From positions 87,810 to 151,809 of the forward strand of contig NZ_JASEEQ010000005.1 of the NCBI RefSeq assembly GCF_030019515.1: 64,000 nucleotides of DNA. The letters run 5' to 3'. Source of the stretch: Nocardioides sp. (GTDB taxonomy: Bacteria > Actinomycetota > Actinomycetes > Propionibacteriales > Nocardioidaceae). The notes under the pieces were generated by a model. The model saw only the letters and a program-made list of their open reading frames with translations. It made no database searches and was not told the DNA's origin. This document shows, in pieces, positions 57,280-64,000 of this stretch; position 1 is the first letter of the stretch; each line of letters starts with the position of its first letter. The position numbers and the translations under genes are program-made.

Positions 57280-57840
57280 TCACGGGATGCTGAGGACGAT
57301 CACCTGGTCCGGCTCGAGGCGGAGGTCGCCCGGGTCGCCGGCCACCGGGGTCCCGTTGCTGGTGAGTGTGACGCTCTCTCCCGCGTCGGCACGCACCCCG
57401 CCGATCTGGGTCGTCGTCAGCGGCACCCCCCACTGGGTGAACAGCTGCCCGAGCGTGAACACCTCGCCGACCGTGTCGGCCTCGATGTGGATGGTTCCGT
57501 CGGTCTCGTGGGTGTGCAGGGCCGACATGGCCCCCGTCGACGGGTCGACGCCGATGTTGGCCGGCACCGGCACCGTTGTTCCTGCCACCGTGATCTCCAA
57601 CCGCGGGTGGTAGTGCTCCGCGGTGCCCATCGGGCCCAGGTCGAGGCCGGCTGCCTCGACCCGGGCGGCGACGTCGTCCGTGGGTGCCGGCCACGGTGGG
57701 GGCGTGGTGGTCATCTCGAGCGAGCCGGTCGGAGCCGCCGCCGAGCCGCCGGCGTCGGGGCCCTGGTCGGAACTCCCGCACCCGGCGAGGAGCAGCGATC
57801 CGATCAAGGTCGGGGCGAGCAGGGCGAGGCGTGTCTTCAC
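57280..57840 (-). CDS. lipoprotein (186 aa)
   Basis: A lipoprotein signal with lipobox LLAGC (C21), then a Ser/Ala/Pro linker and a domain with EHYHPRLEITVAG and ALHTHETDGTIHIEAD. The three histidine-containing strands could bind metal. GTG 57840 gives a compact signal peptide; ATG-equivalent starts further up (57876) would add 12 residues. A proteins-of-this-kind family is common in actinobacteria, with no established role. Confidence 0.72.
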   Translation of the reverse strand: MKTRLALLAPTLIGSLLLAGCGSSDQGPDAGGSAAAPTGSLEMTTTPPPWPAPTDDVAARVEAAGLDLGPMGTAEHYHPRLEITVAGTTVPVPANIGVDPSTGAMSALHTHETDGTIHIEADTVGEVFTLGQLFTQWGVPLTTTQIGGVRADAGESVTLTSNGTPVAGDPGDLRLEPDQVIVLSIP

Positions 57841-57907
57841 GAGAGAACCATCGCAGGACGCGGTCGACGCCGGCACGCGGGGATCGGGCCCGGTCGGCCT
57901 CGACGGC

Positions 57908-58498
57908 TCAGGGCGCGGAGCGGTGCGCCAGGAACCTCGCGACGGTCCGGGCGAACCCCACGCGCACGGTGACGCCGACGAACCCGGCCGCGCGCAGCTG
58001 CCGGCGCAGGTCGTCAGGGCGGAGGAGGAGATGCGGCGAGCGGTCGACGACGTGGACCGCCCTCGCGATCAAGGTGTCCGTGAGGTCGTATCCCACGAAC
58101 GTGCCGCCCGGTCGGAGCACCCGGGCGACCTCCTCCAGGCCACGCCTCCAGTCGACCACGTGGTGCATCATCAGGTAGCTCGTGACGAGGTCGAAGGAGC
58201 CGTCCGGATAGGGCAGCGCCGTGGCATCGGCCCGGTCGACCCTGACGTTCTCGAGGCCGGCCAGGAGCCGGGCTGCCGCCGAGACCATGGCGAGGTCGAC
58301 GTCGGTCACCGTCAGCCGCGCCGACGGGAAGGACCGGGCGACACCCTCGGCCATGGCCCCGCTGCCGCTACCGAGCTCGAGCACCTCGCCGTACGGCTCC
58401 ACTCCCTGGAGTGCCCAGGGCAGGATCGTCCGTCGCGCGACCGCGCGCCAGGGCGCACTGCGGCAGAACGCCGCCTCCACGGCCGACATGGCTGGCAT
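57908..58498 (-). CDS. class I SAM-dependent methyltransferase (196 aa)
   Basis: Motif I VLELGSGSGAMAEG near residue 39, then the acidic strand end TVTDVDLAM, RADATALPYPDGSFDLVTSYL and LRPGGTFVGYD. This matches the Methyltransf_11/UbiE-like group. The substrate is unknown. An ATG three codons later is an alternative start. It lies downstream of, and in the opposite sense to nothing nearby, sharing the minus strand with the lipoprotein gene. Confidence 0.83.
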   Translation of the reverse strand: MPAMSAVEAAFCRSAPWRAVARRTILPWALQGVEPYGEVLELGSGSGAMAEGVARSFPSARLTVTDVDLAMVSAAARLLAGLENVRVDRADATALPYPDGSFDLVTSYLMMHHVVDWRRGLEEVARVLRPGGTFVGYDLTDTLIARAVHVVDRSPHLLLRPDDLRRQLRAAGFVGVTVRVGFARTVARFLAHRSAP

Positions 58499-58537
58499 CG
58501 CGGACCTCCTGACCTGGATCTGCCGGACCGCGGCCGG

Positions 58538-60310
58538 TCACCCTGACGGCTTGACGGTCGCGGTGTCCGTCGCGCCGGCGGCCGCAGCGCTGGCGTTGCC
58601 GGCGAAGTCGACCTGAGCCTCGTAGCGACCGGGCGCCAGGTCGCGGAAGACCGTCCGGACCCGGCCGCCGGCGACCGCGACGGTGCGGCTGAGCCCGGCC
58701 ATCGTGATCGTCACCGAGTCGTCGAACGGCACGTCGAGTCCCGGCGCGTCGACCGTCACCCTGACGACGGCCCGGTTGCGCCGTCCGACGGCCTCGACGT
58801 CGAGCCGGGTGCGCGACTGCACCGGCTCGGGGAAGCTCACCACCTGGCTCGCGGACTCGTAGCCGTCGGCCGCGAGGTCGATCCGCACGCTCATCTGTGA
58901 TCCCACGTCCGTGGTGGCCAAGCGGAGATCCGCGGCGGCCCCGGAGCCGATCGGCACGCCGTCACGCATCCAGGTGTAGGTCGCCGCAGCGGCTGGCGGG
59001 ACCCACGCTCCGGGGTTCACGACAAGCAGCTCACCATCGATCGTCGTCCCGTCGGCGGCGAACGGCTCGGTGATCTCGACCGTCGCCTGACGAGCGAAGC
59101 GGTCGATGCGGGCACGCGTGCGCCGCCGGATCTCGGGAAGCTCGTCGTAGAGGTGCTGGCCCGGGCAGGCGGTGTCGTTGGTGTCCCGGTGTCCGTCGAT
59201 GACGGGCAGGGTCACCCGCCTTCCGGATCGGAACTTGTCGCTGCCCTCGGAGGTGACGACGATGCTTCCCTCGGGATCCCGGGAGTAGGGATGGAGCTTC
59301 CAGGCGGCGATCCGGGCTAACGTGCCGATCACCGCCCGGCTGGGCGCGACCTGGTCGAAGTTCCCGATGGCGGCGACACCCGCCGAGGTGGCGTTGAAGC
59401 CGAGGGTGTGCGCGCCGCGCACCGGCTCGGCAGCGCCGCCCGCCCGACCGACCCAGGCCCGCCCGAAGCGGTCCACGAGGAAGTTGTAGGCGATGTCCGA
59501 CCAGCCCAGGCTCTGGGTGTGGTAGGCGTACATGCCGCGGATCAGGGCCGGCACGTCCTCGCGCTCGTAGGTGTTGCTGTTCGCGGTGTGGTGGACGTGG
59601 ACCTGCTCGATCGTGTCGACGTACGACGGGCGCCCGTTGCGCCAGCTCTCGTCGGCACCCCACTGTGCCCGGCCCAGGAGGTCGGGCGGGGGCACCACCC
59701 CGGCGGGGCTTGCGACTCCGGTGTCGGCGCCTCCTGCTCTCCGCCGGCCGGCCTGGACGAGATCGCCCGACCGATCGCTCGGCAGGGCCGTGGGATGCAG
59801 CAGCGCCATCGTGAGCTCGGCCGGCCGGCTGCCCCGGACGCGGATCCTGATGCCGTCGGCCGGGCCGATCCAGGCGAGCTCGGTGCCGACGACGTCGGTC
59901 GCCTCCGACGAGTCCGAGTCCGGCGAGTGGTGGACATGAGGCATGTGTGACCACCGCTGCCAGACGCCCGCGGTGCGCGAGCTGATGTCGATGCGTGGCT
60001 CGGCCTCGCCGCTGCGCCAGGTGAAGCCGACCATGGTGTGGGTGCTCGTCCTCAGCGCGGGGCTGCGCCACGCGCCGGGACCGTCGGGGACGAGGATCTC
60101 ATCGGTGAGTCGCACCGCGAGCGACTCCACGCCCATGCGACCGGCGGTGAGCTGGAGCACACCGCCGGTGGGCGAGGGGCCGGCACCCGGATCGGACAGG
60201 ACGCCGTTGCGGGCGGCGACACCGATCCCGGCGACGGCCGCGGCTCCGCCGACCAGGGCGACGAGGAAGGGTCGTCGAGTGGTGGGCCGGGGACCGGGAC
60301 CGGGGCTCAT
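58538..60310 (-). CDS. exported PGRP-type N-acetylmuramoyl-L-alanine amidase (590 aa)
   Basis: A twin-arginine-like signal (TTRRPFLVALVGGAAA) is followed by an N-terminal domain and then a peptidoglycan-recognition/amidase_2 domain from LGRAQWGADESWRNG. Zinc ligands are the H in VHVHHTANSNTY and the H and C in DGHRDTNDTACPGQ, and the Y in SLGWSDIAYNFLVD is near the active site. The last 200 residues form Ig-like beta domains. It would cleave the amide between MurNAc and the stem peptide. ATG 60310 has GGAGGG nine bases upstream. Confidence 0.88.
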   Translation of the reverse strand: MSPGPGPRPTTRRPFLVALVGGAAAVAGIGVAARNGVLSDPGAGPSPTGGVLQLTAGRMGVESLAVRLTDEILVPDGPGAWRSPALRTSTHTMVGFTWRSGEAEPRIDISSRTAGVWQRWSHMPHVHHSPDSDSSEATDVVGTELAWIGPADGIRIRVRGSRPAELTMALLHPTALPSDRSGDLVQAGRRRAGGADTGVASPAGVVPPPDLLGRAQWGADESWRNGRPSYVDTIEQVHVHHTANSNTYEREDVPALIRGMYAYHTQSLGWSDIAYNFLVDRFGRAWVGRAGGAAEPVRGAHTLGFNATSAGVAAIGNFDQVAPSRAVIGTLARIAAWKLHPYSRDPEGSIVVTSEGSDKFRSGRRVTLPVIDGHRDTNDTACPGQHLYDELPEIRRRTRARIDRFARQATVEITEPFAADGTTIDGELLVVNPGAWVPPAAAATYTWMRDGVPIGSGAAADLRLATTDVGSQMSVRIDLAADGYESASQVVSFPEPVQSRTRLDVEAVGRRNRAVVRVTVDAPGLDVPFDDSVTITMAGLSRTVAVAGGRVRTVFRDLAPGRYEAQVDFAGNASAAAAGATDTATVKPSG

Positions 60311-60390
60311 GGCTTCCACCCTCCATCAGATCGACCGCCGTCGTCGGTAGCGCGCGCCGGGCGCGCTCGTCCGGGCGTCGGATCGCGTAG

Positions 60391-61014
60391 TCAGGCCAGG
60401 CGTGCCCGGACCTCGTCGATGAGCTTCTCGGGGTCGAGCCACATCGACGGGTACTCGCCGTACCAGCGCTGACGCCCCGCACTGTCGATCAGCACGAAGC
60501 TGTGGCCGGGGAGACCGGCGTGCATGCCCTTGCCCAACGTGCCGTACTCGCCGGAGACGGTGCCGTCGTCGAGGAGGAACGGCGTGCTGACCCCGTTCGC
60601 GGCCATGTCGTGCAGGATCTGCTCGCGCGTGTTCATCACGATGGGGAGCACGGTCACGTCGAGGTCGGCCAGCTCGTCCACGTGGCGCTCGATCTCGGCC
60701 ATCTGGACCAGGCACGACTGGCAGCCGGCACCCTCGGAGAAGTACAGGAGCAGGTTGTCGCCGCGGTGCTCGCCCAGGCTGTGGGTCGTCCCCGCGGTGT
60801 CGGTCAACGTGAAGTCGGGCGCTCCCTTGATCGCGTCGGACGACTGGGGACGCGACGTCAGCATCATCGCGCTGACGATGCCGCCGATCGCGGCCAGGGC
60901 CACGACCCACACGGCCGCGCGTCGCAGGTGCTGGTTCCGCTCCTCGTCGTGGAGGACCTTCGCGGCGCGCTCCCGGCGCTCGTTCCTCGACCGGTCGGCC
61001 GCCTTGCGAGACAT
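60391..61014 (-). CDS. membrane-anchored TlpA/peroxiredoxin-like thiol protein (207 aa)
   Basis: A charged cytoplasmic N-terminus and one transmembrane helix (AVWVVALAAIGGIVSAMML) anchor a thioredoxin-fold domain outside the membrane. The redox motif is CQSC in SEGAGCQSCLVQMAEIE, and DFTLTDTAGTTHSLGEHRGDNLLLYF, split into two strands, is the AhpC/TSA-TlpA opening. It probably receives electrons from the CcdA-like protein encoded just upstream, 12 bp away. The target could be cytochrome c maturation or a metal-stress protein. Confidence 0.83.
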   Translation of the reverse strand: MSRKAADRSRNERRERAAKVLHDEERNQHLRRAAVWVVALAAIGGIVSAMMLTSRPQSSDAIKGAPDFTLTDTAGTTHSLGEHRGDNLLLYFSEGAGCQSCLVQMAEIERHVDELADLDVTVLPIVMNTREQILHDMAANGVSTPFLLDDGTVSGEYGTLGKGMHAGLPGHSFVLIDSAGRQRWYGEYPSMWLDPEKLIDEVRARLA

Positions 61015-61026
61015 CTCGTGCTCCCC

Positions 61027-61977
61027 TCACTTGCCTGGTTCGTGGTGGTCGTGACAGGTGCTGTCGGGTGCTGCACCGGGCACGTGCGCGGTGCTGGCCG
61101 CGTCGTCGGCAGCGGTAGGCCTGCGACGGTCGGCGAGGGTCGCGGTGATGAACCCGGCCGCCAGGAGCAGGACTGCCAGCCCGAGGACCGGCTCGGGGAC
61201 CGGGTCGGTCCAGCGCTCGACGCGGGTGAAGATCGTCTTGAGGCCCTCGCCCATCGCGACCTGGAAGCCGGGTCCGCCCGTCATCTGGCCGGTGTTGGCG
61301 AGGTAGATGACGAAGCCGCCCATCAGCGCGAACGCGATCGCGACCGCGAGGTTGATGGTGTTCGTCGCCAGCACACGGCCGGCCACCCGGATGCGGACCG
61401 GCCTCGCGCGGAGCCAGCGTCGCTCACCGAGCCGGAAGCGGTCCCAGGCCAGCGCCATCACGAACAGCGGGAACACCATTCCGAAGGTGTAGGCGAGCCC
61501 GAGCGCGATCCCACCGGCGGCCGACCCGGAGAGCGCCGAGAGGGTCATCACCCCCGCCAGGACCGGCGCACAGCACGAGCTCGCGACGCCCGAGAACACC
61601 CCGAGTGCGAAGAAGCTGGCGCTGTCCCCGCGGGCGGTGTCCGGTGCGCGGAGGAAGGACGGCATGCTGACCATCCGTCCGGAGAGCGAGAAGGCAGCGA
61701 GGCCGAGCATCAAGGCGCCGCCCGCGTAGTAGAGCGGCGCGTGGTAGTTCGCGATCGTCGAGGCCACCAGGCTCATGCCGAGGGTGATCGGCACGAGGAC
61801 CAGCGCCAGACCGGCCGCGAAGACGAACGTGAGCGGGAGCAGGCGCCAACGACGGTTCTTGACGGCGACCGCGAGGTACGACGGAGCCAGGAACACGATG
61901 CAGCACGGGGCGAACAGCGCCACGCCGCCGGCGAAGAACGCCGCGAGGATCGAACCGGTGGTGAGCAGGTCACCCAT
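61027..61977 (-). CDS. CcdA/DsbD-type membrane thiol transporter (316 aa)
   Basis: Six or more membrane segments with the paired cysteines of the family: FAPCCIVFLAPSYLAVA at the N-terminus and SGVASSCCAPVLAGVM in the middle. CcdA-type proteins carry reducing equivalents across the membrane to exported thioredoxins. The C-terminus ends with a His/Asp/Cys-rich tail (TCHDHHEPGK) that may bind metal. It overlaps the thioredoxin-like gene by eight bases and precedes the TlpA-like gene. Confidence 0.85.
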   Translation of the reverse strand: MGDLLTTGSILAAFFAGGVALFAPCCIVFLAPSYLAVAVKNRRWRLLPLTFVFAAGLALVLVPITLGMSLVASTIANYHAPLYYAGGALMLGLAAFSLSGRMVSMPSFLRAPDTARGDSASFFALGVFSGVASSCCAPVLAGVMTLSALSGSAAGGIALGLAYTFGMVFPLFVMALAWDRFRLGERRWLRARPVRIRVAGRVLATNTINLAVAIAFALMGGFVIYLANTGQMTGGPGFQVAMGEGLKTIFTRVERWTDPVPEPVLGLAVLLLAAGFITATLADRRRPTAADDAASTAHVPGAAPDSTCHDHHEPGK

Positions 61978-62296
61978 GGTGGCCTCGCTCGGCCAGGAGC
62001 CTCGCGAGCTTCCGACGCGGCAGGCGACCCTGGGAGAAGAACACGCTCTCGACGAGGACGAGCGGTGTGAGCGACGGTCGGTGTCGCTGCACCAGGGCCT
62101 GGCCCTCCTCAGAGCGGATGTCGACCACCTCGACGGTGAGCTCGTGGTCCTGGGCGAACGCGTCCAGGACGCTCAGCGCGTCCTCGCAGAAGTGGCAGGC
62201 CTCCGACTCGACGACGGTCACTCGGATCGCGCCAGGAGGCGGGAACGCCGGGGCGAGCGGCGCTGCCGAGCGGTGGACGGGCGGGATCAGCGGCAT
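61970..62296 (-). CDS. glutaredoxin/thioredoxin-like protein (108 aa)
   Basis: A short thioredoxin-fold protein with CHFC in VVESEACHFCEDAL and a cis-proline region SLTPLVLV. There is no signal peptide, so it would act in the cytoplasm as the donor to the CcdA-type membrane protein. It is the first gene of the three-gene relay operon. Similar trios (cytoplasmic CxxC, CcdA, external TlpA-like) occur in metal-resistance and cytochrome-maturation contexts. Confidence 0.8.
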   Translation of the reverse strand: MPLIPPVHRSAAPLAPAFPPPGAIRVTVVESEACHFCEDALSVLDAFAQDHELTVEVVDIRSEEGQALVQRHRPSLTPLVLVESVFFSQGRLPRRKLARLLAERGHHG

Positions 62297-62638
62297 GGCC
62301 GGCCCTTCTGTCAGTCGCGGTGTCGTAGGTGCTCCCAGCCTCCGGGCCGCAGGTGGAGATTCGTGCCTGCTCGGATGAAGATTCGCTGAAGCCGACCGAG
62401 GAAGGTCCCGGACCGCAGGGTCCTATGGCCCGGTGCAGCGACACGGCGGATGCGCCAGTCCTCGCCCGTCCCCATGCGGTCGCCGACGCCGCGGGCAGGG
62501 GCGCGTCCTTCAACGAGATCGCGACCGGCGCCGACATCTTGACCGAACCTTCACCGGAACGGCACGGCGTCACCGGGGTGCGCCATCGAGGGTGGATCGA
62601 CAGCGGCCGGTCGGTCCGCCGAAGGAGGTTGAGATCCG
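62297..62638 (+). promoter_or_regulatory. control region of the SHOCT operon with 11-bp direct repeats
   Basis: A 342-bp divergent gap. TCTTGA (62537-62542) and CCTTCA (62548-62553) are direct repeats spaced 11 bp, as in OmpR/PhoB-family sites; CGAACCTTCAC (62544-62554) occurs again at 63408-63418 before the next operon. A further CCTTCA lies at 62507-62512. AAGGAGG (62622-62628) is the ribosome-binding site. The left half shows nothing else. Confidence 0.5.
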
Positions 62639-62932
62639 ATGATGGGTTGGAGCCCCGACGCGGGCTGGGGCTGGAGCACGTGGCTGGGCATGGCCGTGAT
62701 GATGGCGATCGTCTGGGGCGCCGTGATCGTGGCGATCGTGATGGTGTTCCGACCGGCTGATCGACGGGGTGGGGATGCCGCGCACTCGGGGCAGGAGCCG
62801 GCCCGGATCCTGGCCGAGCGTTACGCACGTGGCGAGATCGACGCTGCCGAGTACCGGGTGCGGACGGACGTGCTGCACAGCACGACCGAGCGCCCGCGTC
62901 GTCGCCACCCCACCCACGTCGATGGCGCCTGA
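62639..62932 (+). CDS. SHOCT-domain membrane protein (97 aa)
   Basis: An N-terminal tryptophan-rich segment and one transmembrane helix (WLGMAVMMAIVWGAVIVAIVMVF) are followed by a SHOCT domain (ARILAERYARGEIDAAEYRVR). SHOCT modules are oligomerisation elements often found in envelope and metal-stress operons. The 3' end overlaps the next gene by 11 bases. Confidence 0.83.
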   Translation: MMGWSPDAGWGWSTWLGMAVMMAIVWGAVIVAIVMVFRPADRRGGDAAHSGQEPARILAERYARGEIDAAEYRVRTDVLHSTTERPRRRHPTHVDGA

Positions 62933-63371
62933 CGTGTCCGGCCCGGGGCCGGCCCGCGTGGTCGGCGAGCTGCCCGGAGGGGTCACGCCGGCGCCCCCCT
63001 CGGCAGCGGAGGACCGGCGCGGGTCGGCCAGCGCCTGGAACGCCGCGGGCACCGCGGCGACCGGTCTCCTCGGCTTGGCGCCACACGTCCTGCACCATGT
63101 CGGGCTGTTCGCTGGTGCCTTCCTCGTCACCGGGGCGACCGGAAACATCCTGTTCGGCCTCGCGGGTCTGGTGCTCTCCATCCCGTTCCTGCTCCGTCTG
63201 CACCGCCGGCACCGCACCTGGAAGGCGCCCGCCATCGCCGTTGCGGTGTTCGTGACCGTCTTCTCGCTCTCCGCCTTCGTCGTCGGACCGGCGATCACGG
63301 GCTCGGTCGACGACTCCGGGCCCGCGCGACCCTCGTCCCCGGACCAGCACTCGCAGCACCACGGCGGCTGA
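62922..63371 (+). CDS. membrane protein with His-rich C-terminus (149 aa)
   Basis: Two or three transmembrane helices (TGLLGLAPHVLHHVGLFAGA, ILFGLAGLVLSIPFLL, WKAPAIAVAVFVTVFSLSAFVV) after a polar N-terminus of about 45 residues, ending DQHSQHHGG. Histidines in APHVLHHVG and in the tail could bind a transition metal. I have seen similar proteins in actinobacterial copper and mercury clusters, but the link is from memory and unproven here. ATG 62922 was chosen inside the end of the SHOCT gene. Confidence 0.72.
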   Translation: MAPDVSGPGPARVVGELPGGVTPAPPSAAEDRRGSASAWNAAGTAATGLLGLAPHVLHHVGLFAGAFLVTGATGNILFGLAGLVLSIPFLLRLHRRHRTWKAPAIAVAVFVTVFSLSAFVVGPAITGSVDDSGPARPSSPDQHSQHHGG

Positions 63372-63503
63372 GCCGGCGCATCCGACGTCGAGCGCGTCGA
63401 CCTTCAACGAACCTTCACGACAACGCTGCACTGATCTTCAAGGGCGGCGGCGAGGCTGGAGCCAGGACCCCGATCGCGGGTCGAGAGAAGTTCGGAGGCT
63501 GTC
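63372..63503 (+). promoter_or_regulatory. second promoter with 11-bp direct repeats
   Basis: CCTTCA at 63401-63406 and 63412-63417 are direct repeats exactly 11 bp apart, with TCTTCA at 63435-63440 about two further turns on. CGAACCTTCAC at 63408-63418 matches the sequence before the SHOCT operon. Such spacing is characteristic of OmpR-family response regulators; the regulator gene is not in the window. Confidence 0.52.
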
Positions 63504-63632
63504 ATGTCACCTCGTTGGCCCGTGGACCCCACCCCACCGCAACGGCTGGTGGGAATCGTGATCGGCGCGGTCGGCCCGCTCTACGCCCGGCTCCACCACG
63601 TGCCCTTCCCGCTCAAGGCGAGCACCCGATGA
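63504..63632 (+). CDS. 42-residue microprotein
   Basis: MSPRWPVDPTPPQRLVGIVI and on to KASTR. A ribosome-binding site GGAGG lies five bases before the ATG and the stop overlaps the next ATG by four bases (ATGA), which strongly supports translation. One weakly hydrophobic segment (LVGIVIGAVGPLYARL) may associate with the membrane. No family recognised; it may be a regulatory or assembly peptide for the His-rich protein. Confidence 0.7.
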   Translation: MSPRWPVDPTPPQRLVGIVIGAVGPLYARLHHVPFPLKASTR

Positions 63633-63958
63633 CCGGGCGGGCCGGCGGCGTCGCGCCGTACGGCGGCGCAGACGAGCGCAACCCATCCACCGAGGGCGGC
63701 GTGCTCAGCCACGACGACCACGTCACGGGCGCCGACCACGGTGGCCACACCGAGCACGGCCACACCGAGCACGGCGGTGGCCACGGCGGGCATGGCTGGA
63801 TGATGCTGATCTGCTGCATCCCGATGCTGCTGATCGCGGTCGGTCTGATGGTGTCCGGCGCCGCCAGCCCGGGGATCCTGGTCCCGGCGATCCTCTGCAC
63901 GGTCATGATGGCGCTGATGATGCGCGCCATGCCGGGCGGAGGGCACGGGAACCACTAG
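63629..63958 (+). CDS. His-rich membrane protein (109 aa)
   Basis: A polar N-terminus contains HDDHVTGADHGGHTEHGHTE and further histidines up to GGHGGHGW, a likely transition-metal-binding strip. Two transmembrane helices follow (MLICCIPMLLIAVGLMVSG and ILVPAILCTVMMALMM), and the tail is GGGHGNH. It shares the CC-P motif of small metal-related DUF2933-like proteins. Probably binds copper, zinc or a similar metal at the membrane; the reaction is unknown. Confidence 0.72.
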   Translation: MTGRAGGVAPYGGADERNPSTEGGVLSHDDHVTGADHGGHTEHGHTEHGGGHGGHGWMMLICCIPMLLIAVGLMVSGAASPGILVPAILCTVMMALMMRAMPGGGHGNH

Positions 63959-64000
63959 GGAGTCGATCCGCGGGGACATGAGACGTGGGTCGCGTGGGGC
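63959..64000 (+). other. right edge, possible start of another gene
   Basis: ATG at 63979 (MRRGSRG...) begins an open frame that leaves the window. There is GGGG upstream but too little sequence to judge. Confidence 0.2.

Overview
The window is very GC-rich and reads as chromosomal DNA of an actinobacterium, most likely of the Nocardioides/Nocardioidaceae type. This rests on the gene order miaB-miaA-dapF-hflX followed further on by lexA-nrdR-nrdJ, on a B12-dependent ribonucleotide reductase, on LexA boxes of the TCGAAC-N4-GTTCGA type, on two ROK regulators, on a SigB/SigF-type sigma factor, and on many genes that lack a Shine-Dalgarno site but carry a TANNNT hexamer 6-7 bases before the start codon (leaderless mRNAs). 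The species name is an inference. I see no rRNA, tRNA, CRISPR array, prophage or complete insertion sequence.

Layout. 1-11 kb: the 3' end of miaB, a compact minus-strand cluster of four small acidic proteins around a Nudix hydrolase, miaA, a dihydrofolate-reductase-fold protein, a PPOX flavoprotein, dapF, an HSD10-like dehydrogenase, a kinase coupled to a large FAD/GcvT dehydrogenase, and hflX. 11-23 kb: an alpha/beta hydrolase, an SGNH hydrolase, then a carbohydrate locus with two ROK regulators, a sugar ABC transporter (ATPase, permease, lipoprotein), a Gfo/Idh/MocA dehydrogenase, xylose isomerase and a TIM-barrel sugar isomerase. 23-32 kb: a DinG/XPD-like Fe-S helicase, two tandem secreted putative metalloproteases, two Tat-exported phosphatases and a PAP2/Aur1-like membrane enzyme.

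32-43 kb is the DNA-damage and nucleotide-supply region. lexA has an SOS box over its promoter. A divergent SDR follows. A promoter with three SOS boxes drives a membrane LysM protein of the ChiZ/DivS division-suppressor type. Next come a sigma factor, a Mug-type uracil glycosylase, an LLM flavin enzyme facing a PRISE-type reductase, and nrdR-nrdJ behind paired NrdR boxes and DnaA-box-like sites. 43-64 kb is accessory-like: a trehalose-synthase-like GH13 enzyme, a Uma2 nuclease with a partner of unknown function, a cysteine-desulfurase-like enzyme with a decayed duplicate fragment 1.7 kb downstream, a SprT-like protease, a FUSC transporter, a 637-residue protein of unknown function paired with a DUF488 gene that seems to start at AUC, a VapBC toxin-antitoxin pair, small secreted and membrane proteins, a PGRP amidase, a thioredoxin/CcdA/TlpA-like thiol relay, and two small His-rich, SHOCT-containing membrane-protein operons that share 11-bp direct-repeat promoter motifs, suggesting one common response regulator encoded elsewhere.

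The most interesting items are the triple SOS-box promoter, the nrdRJ control region, the DUF488 gene with a non-canonical start and its partner, the co-regulated metal/envelope cluster at the right end, and the tandem secreted metalloproteases.
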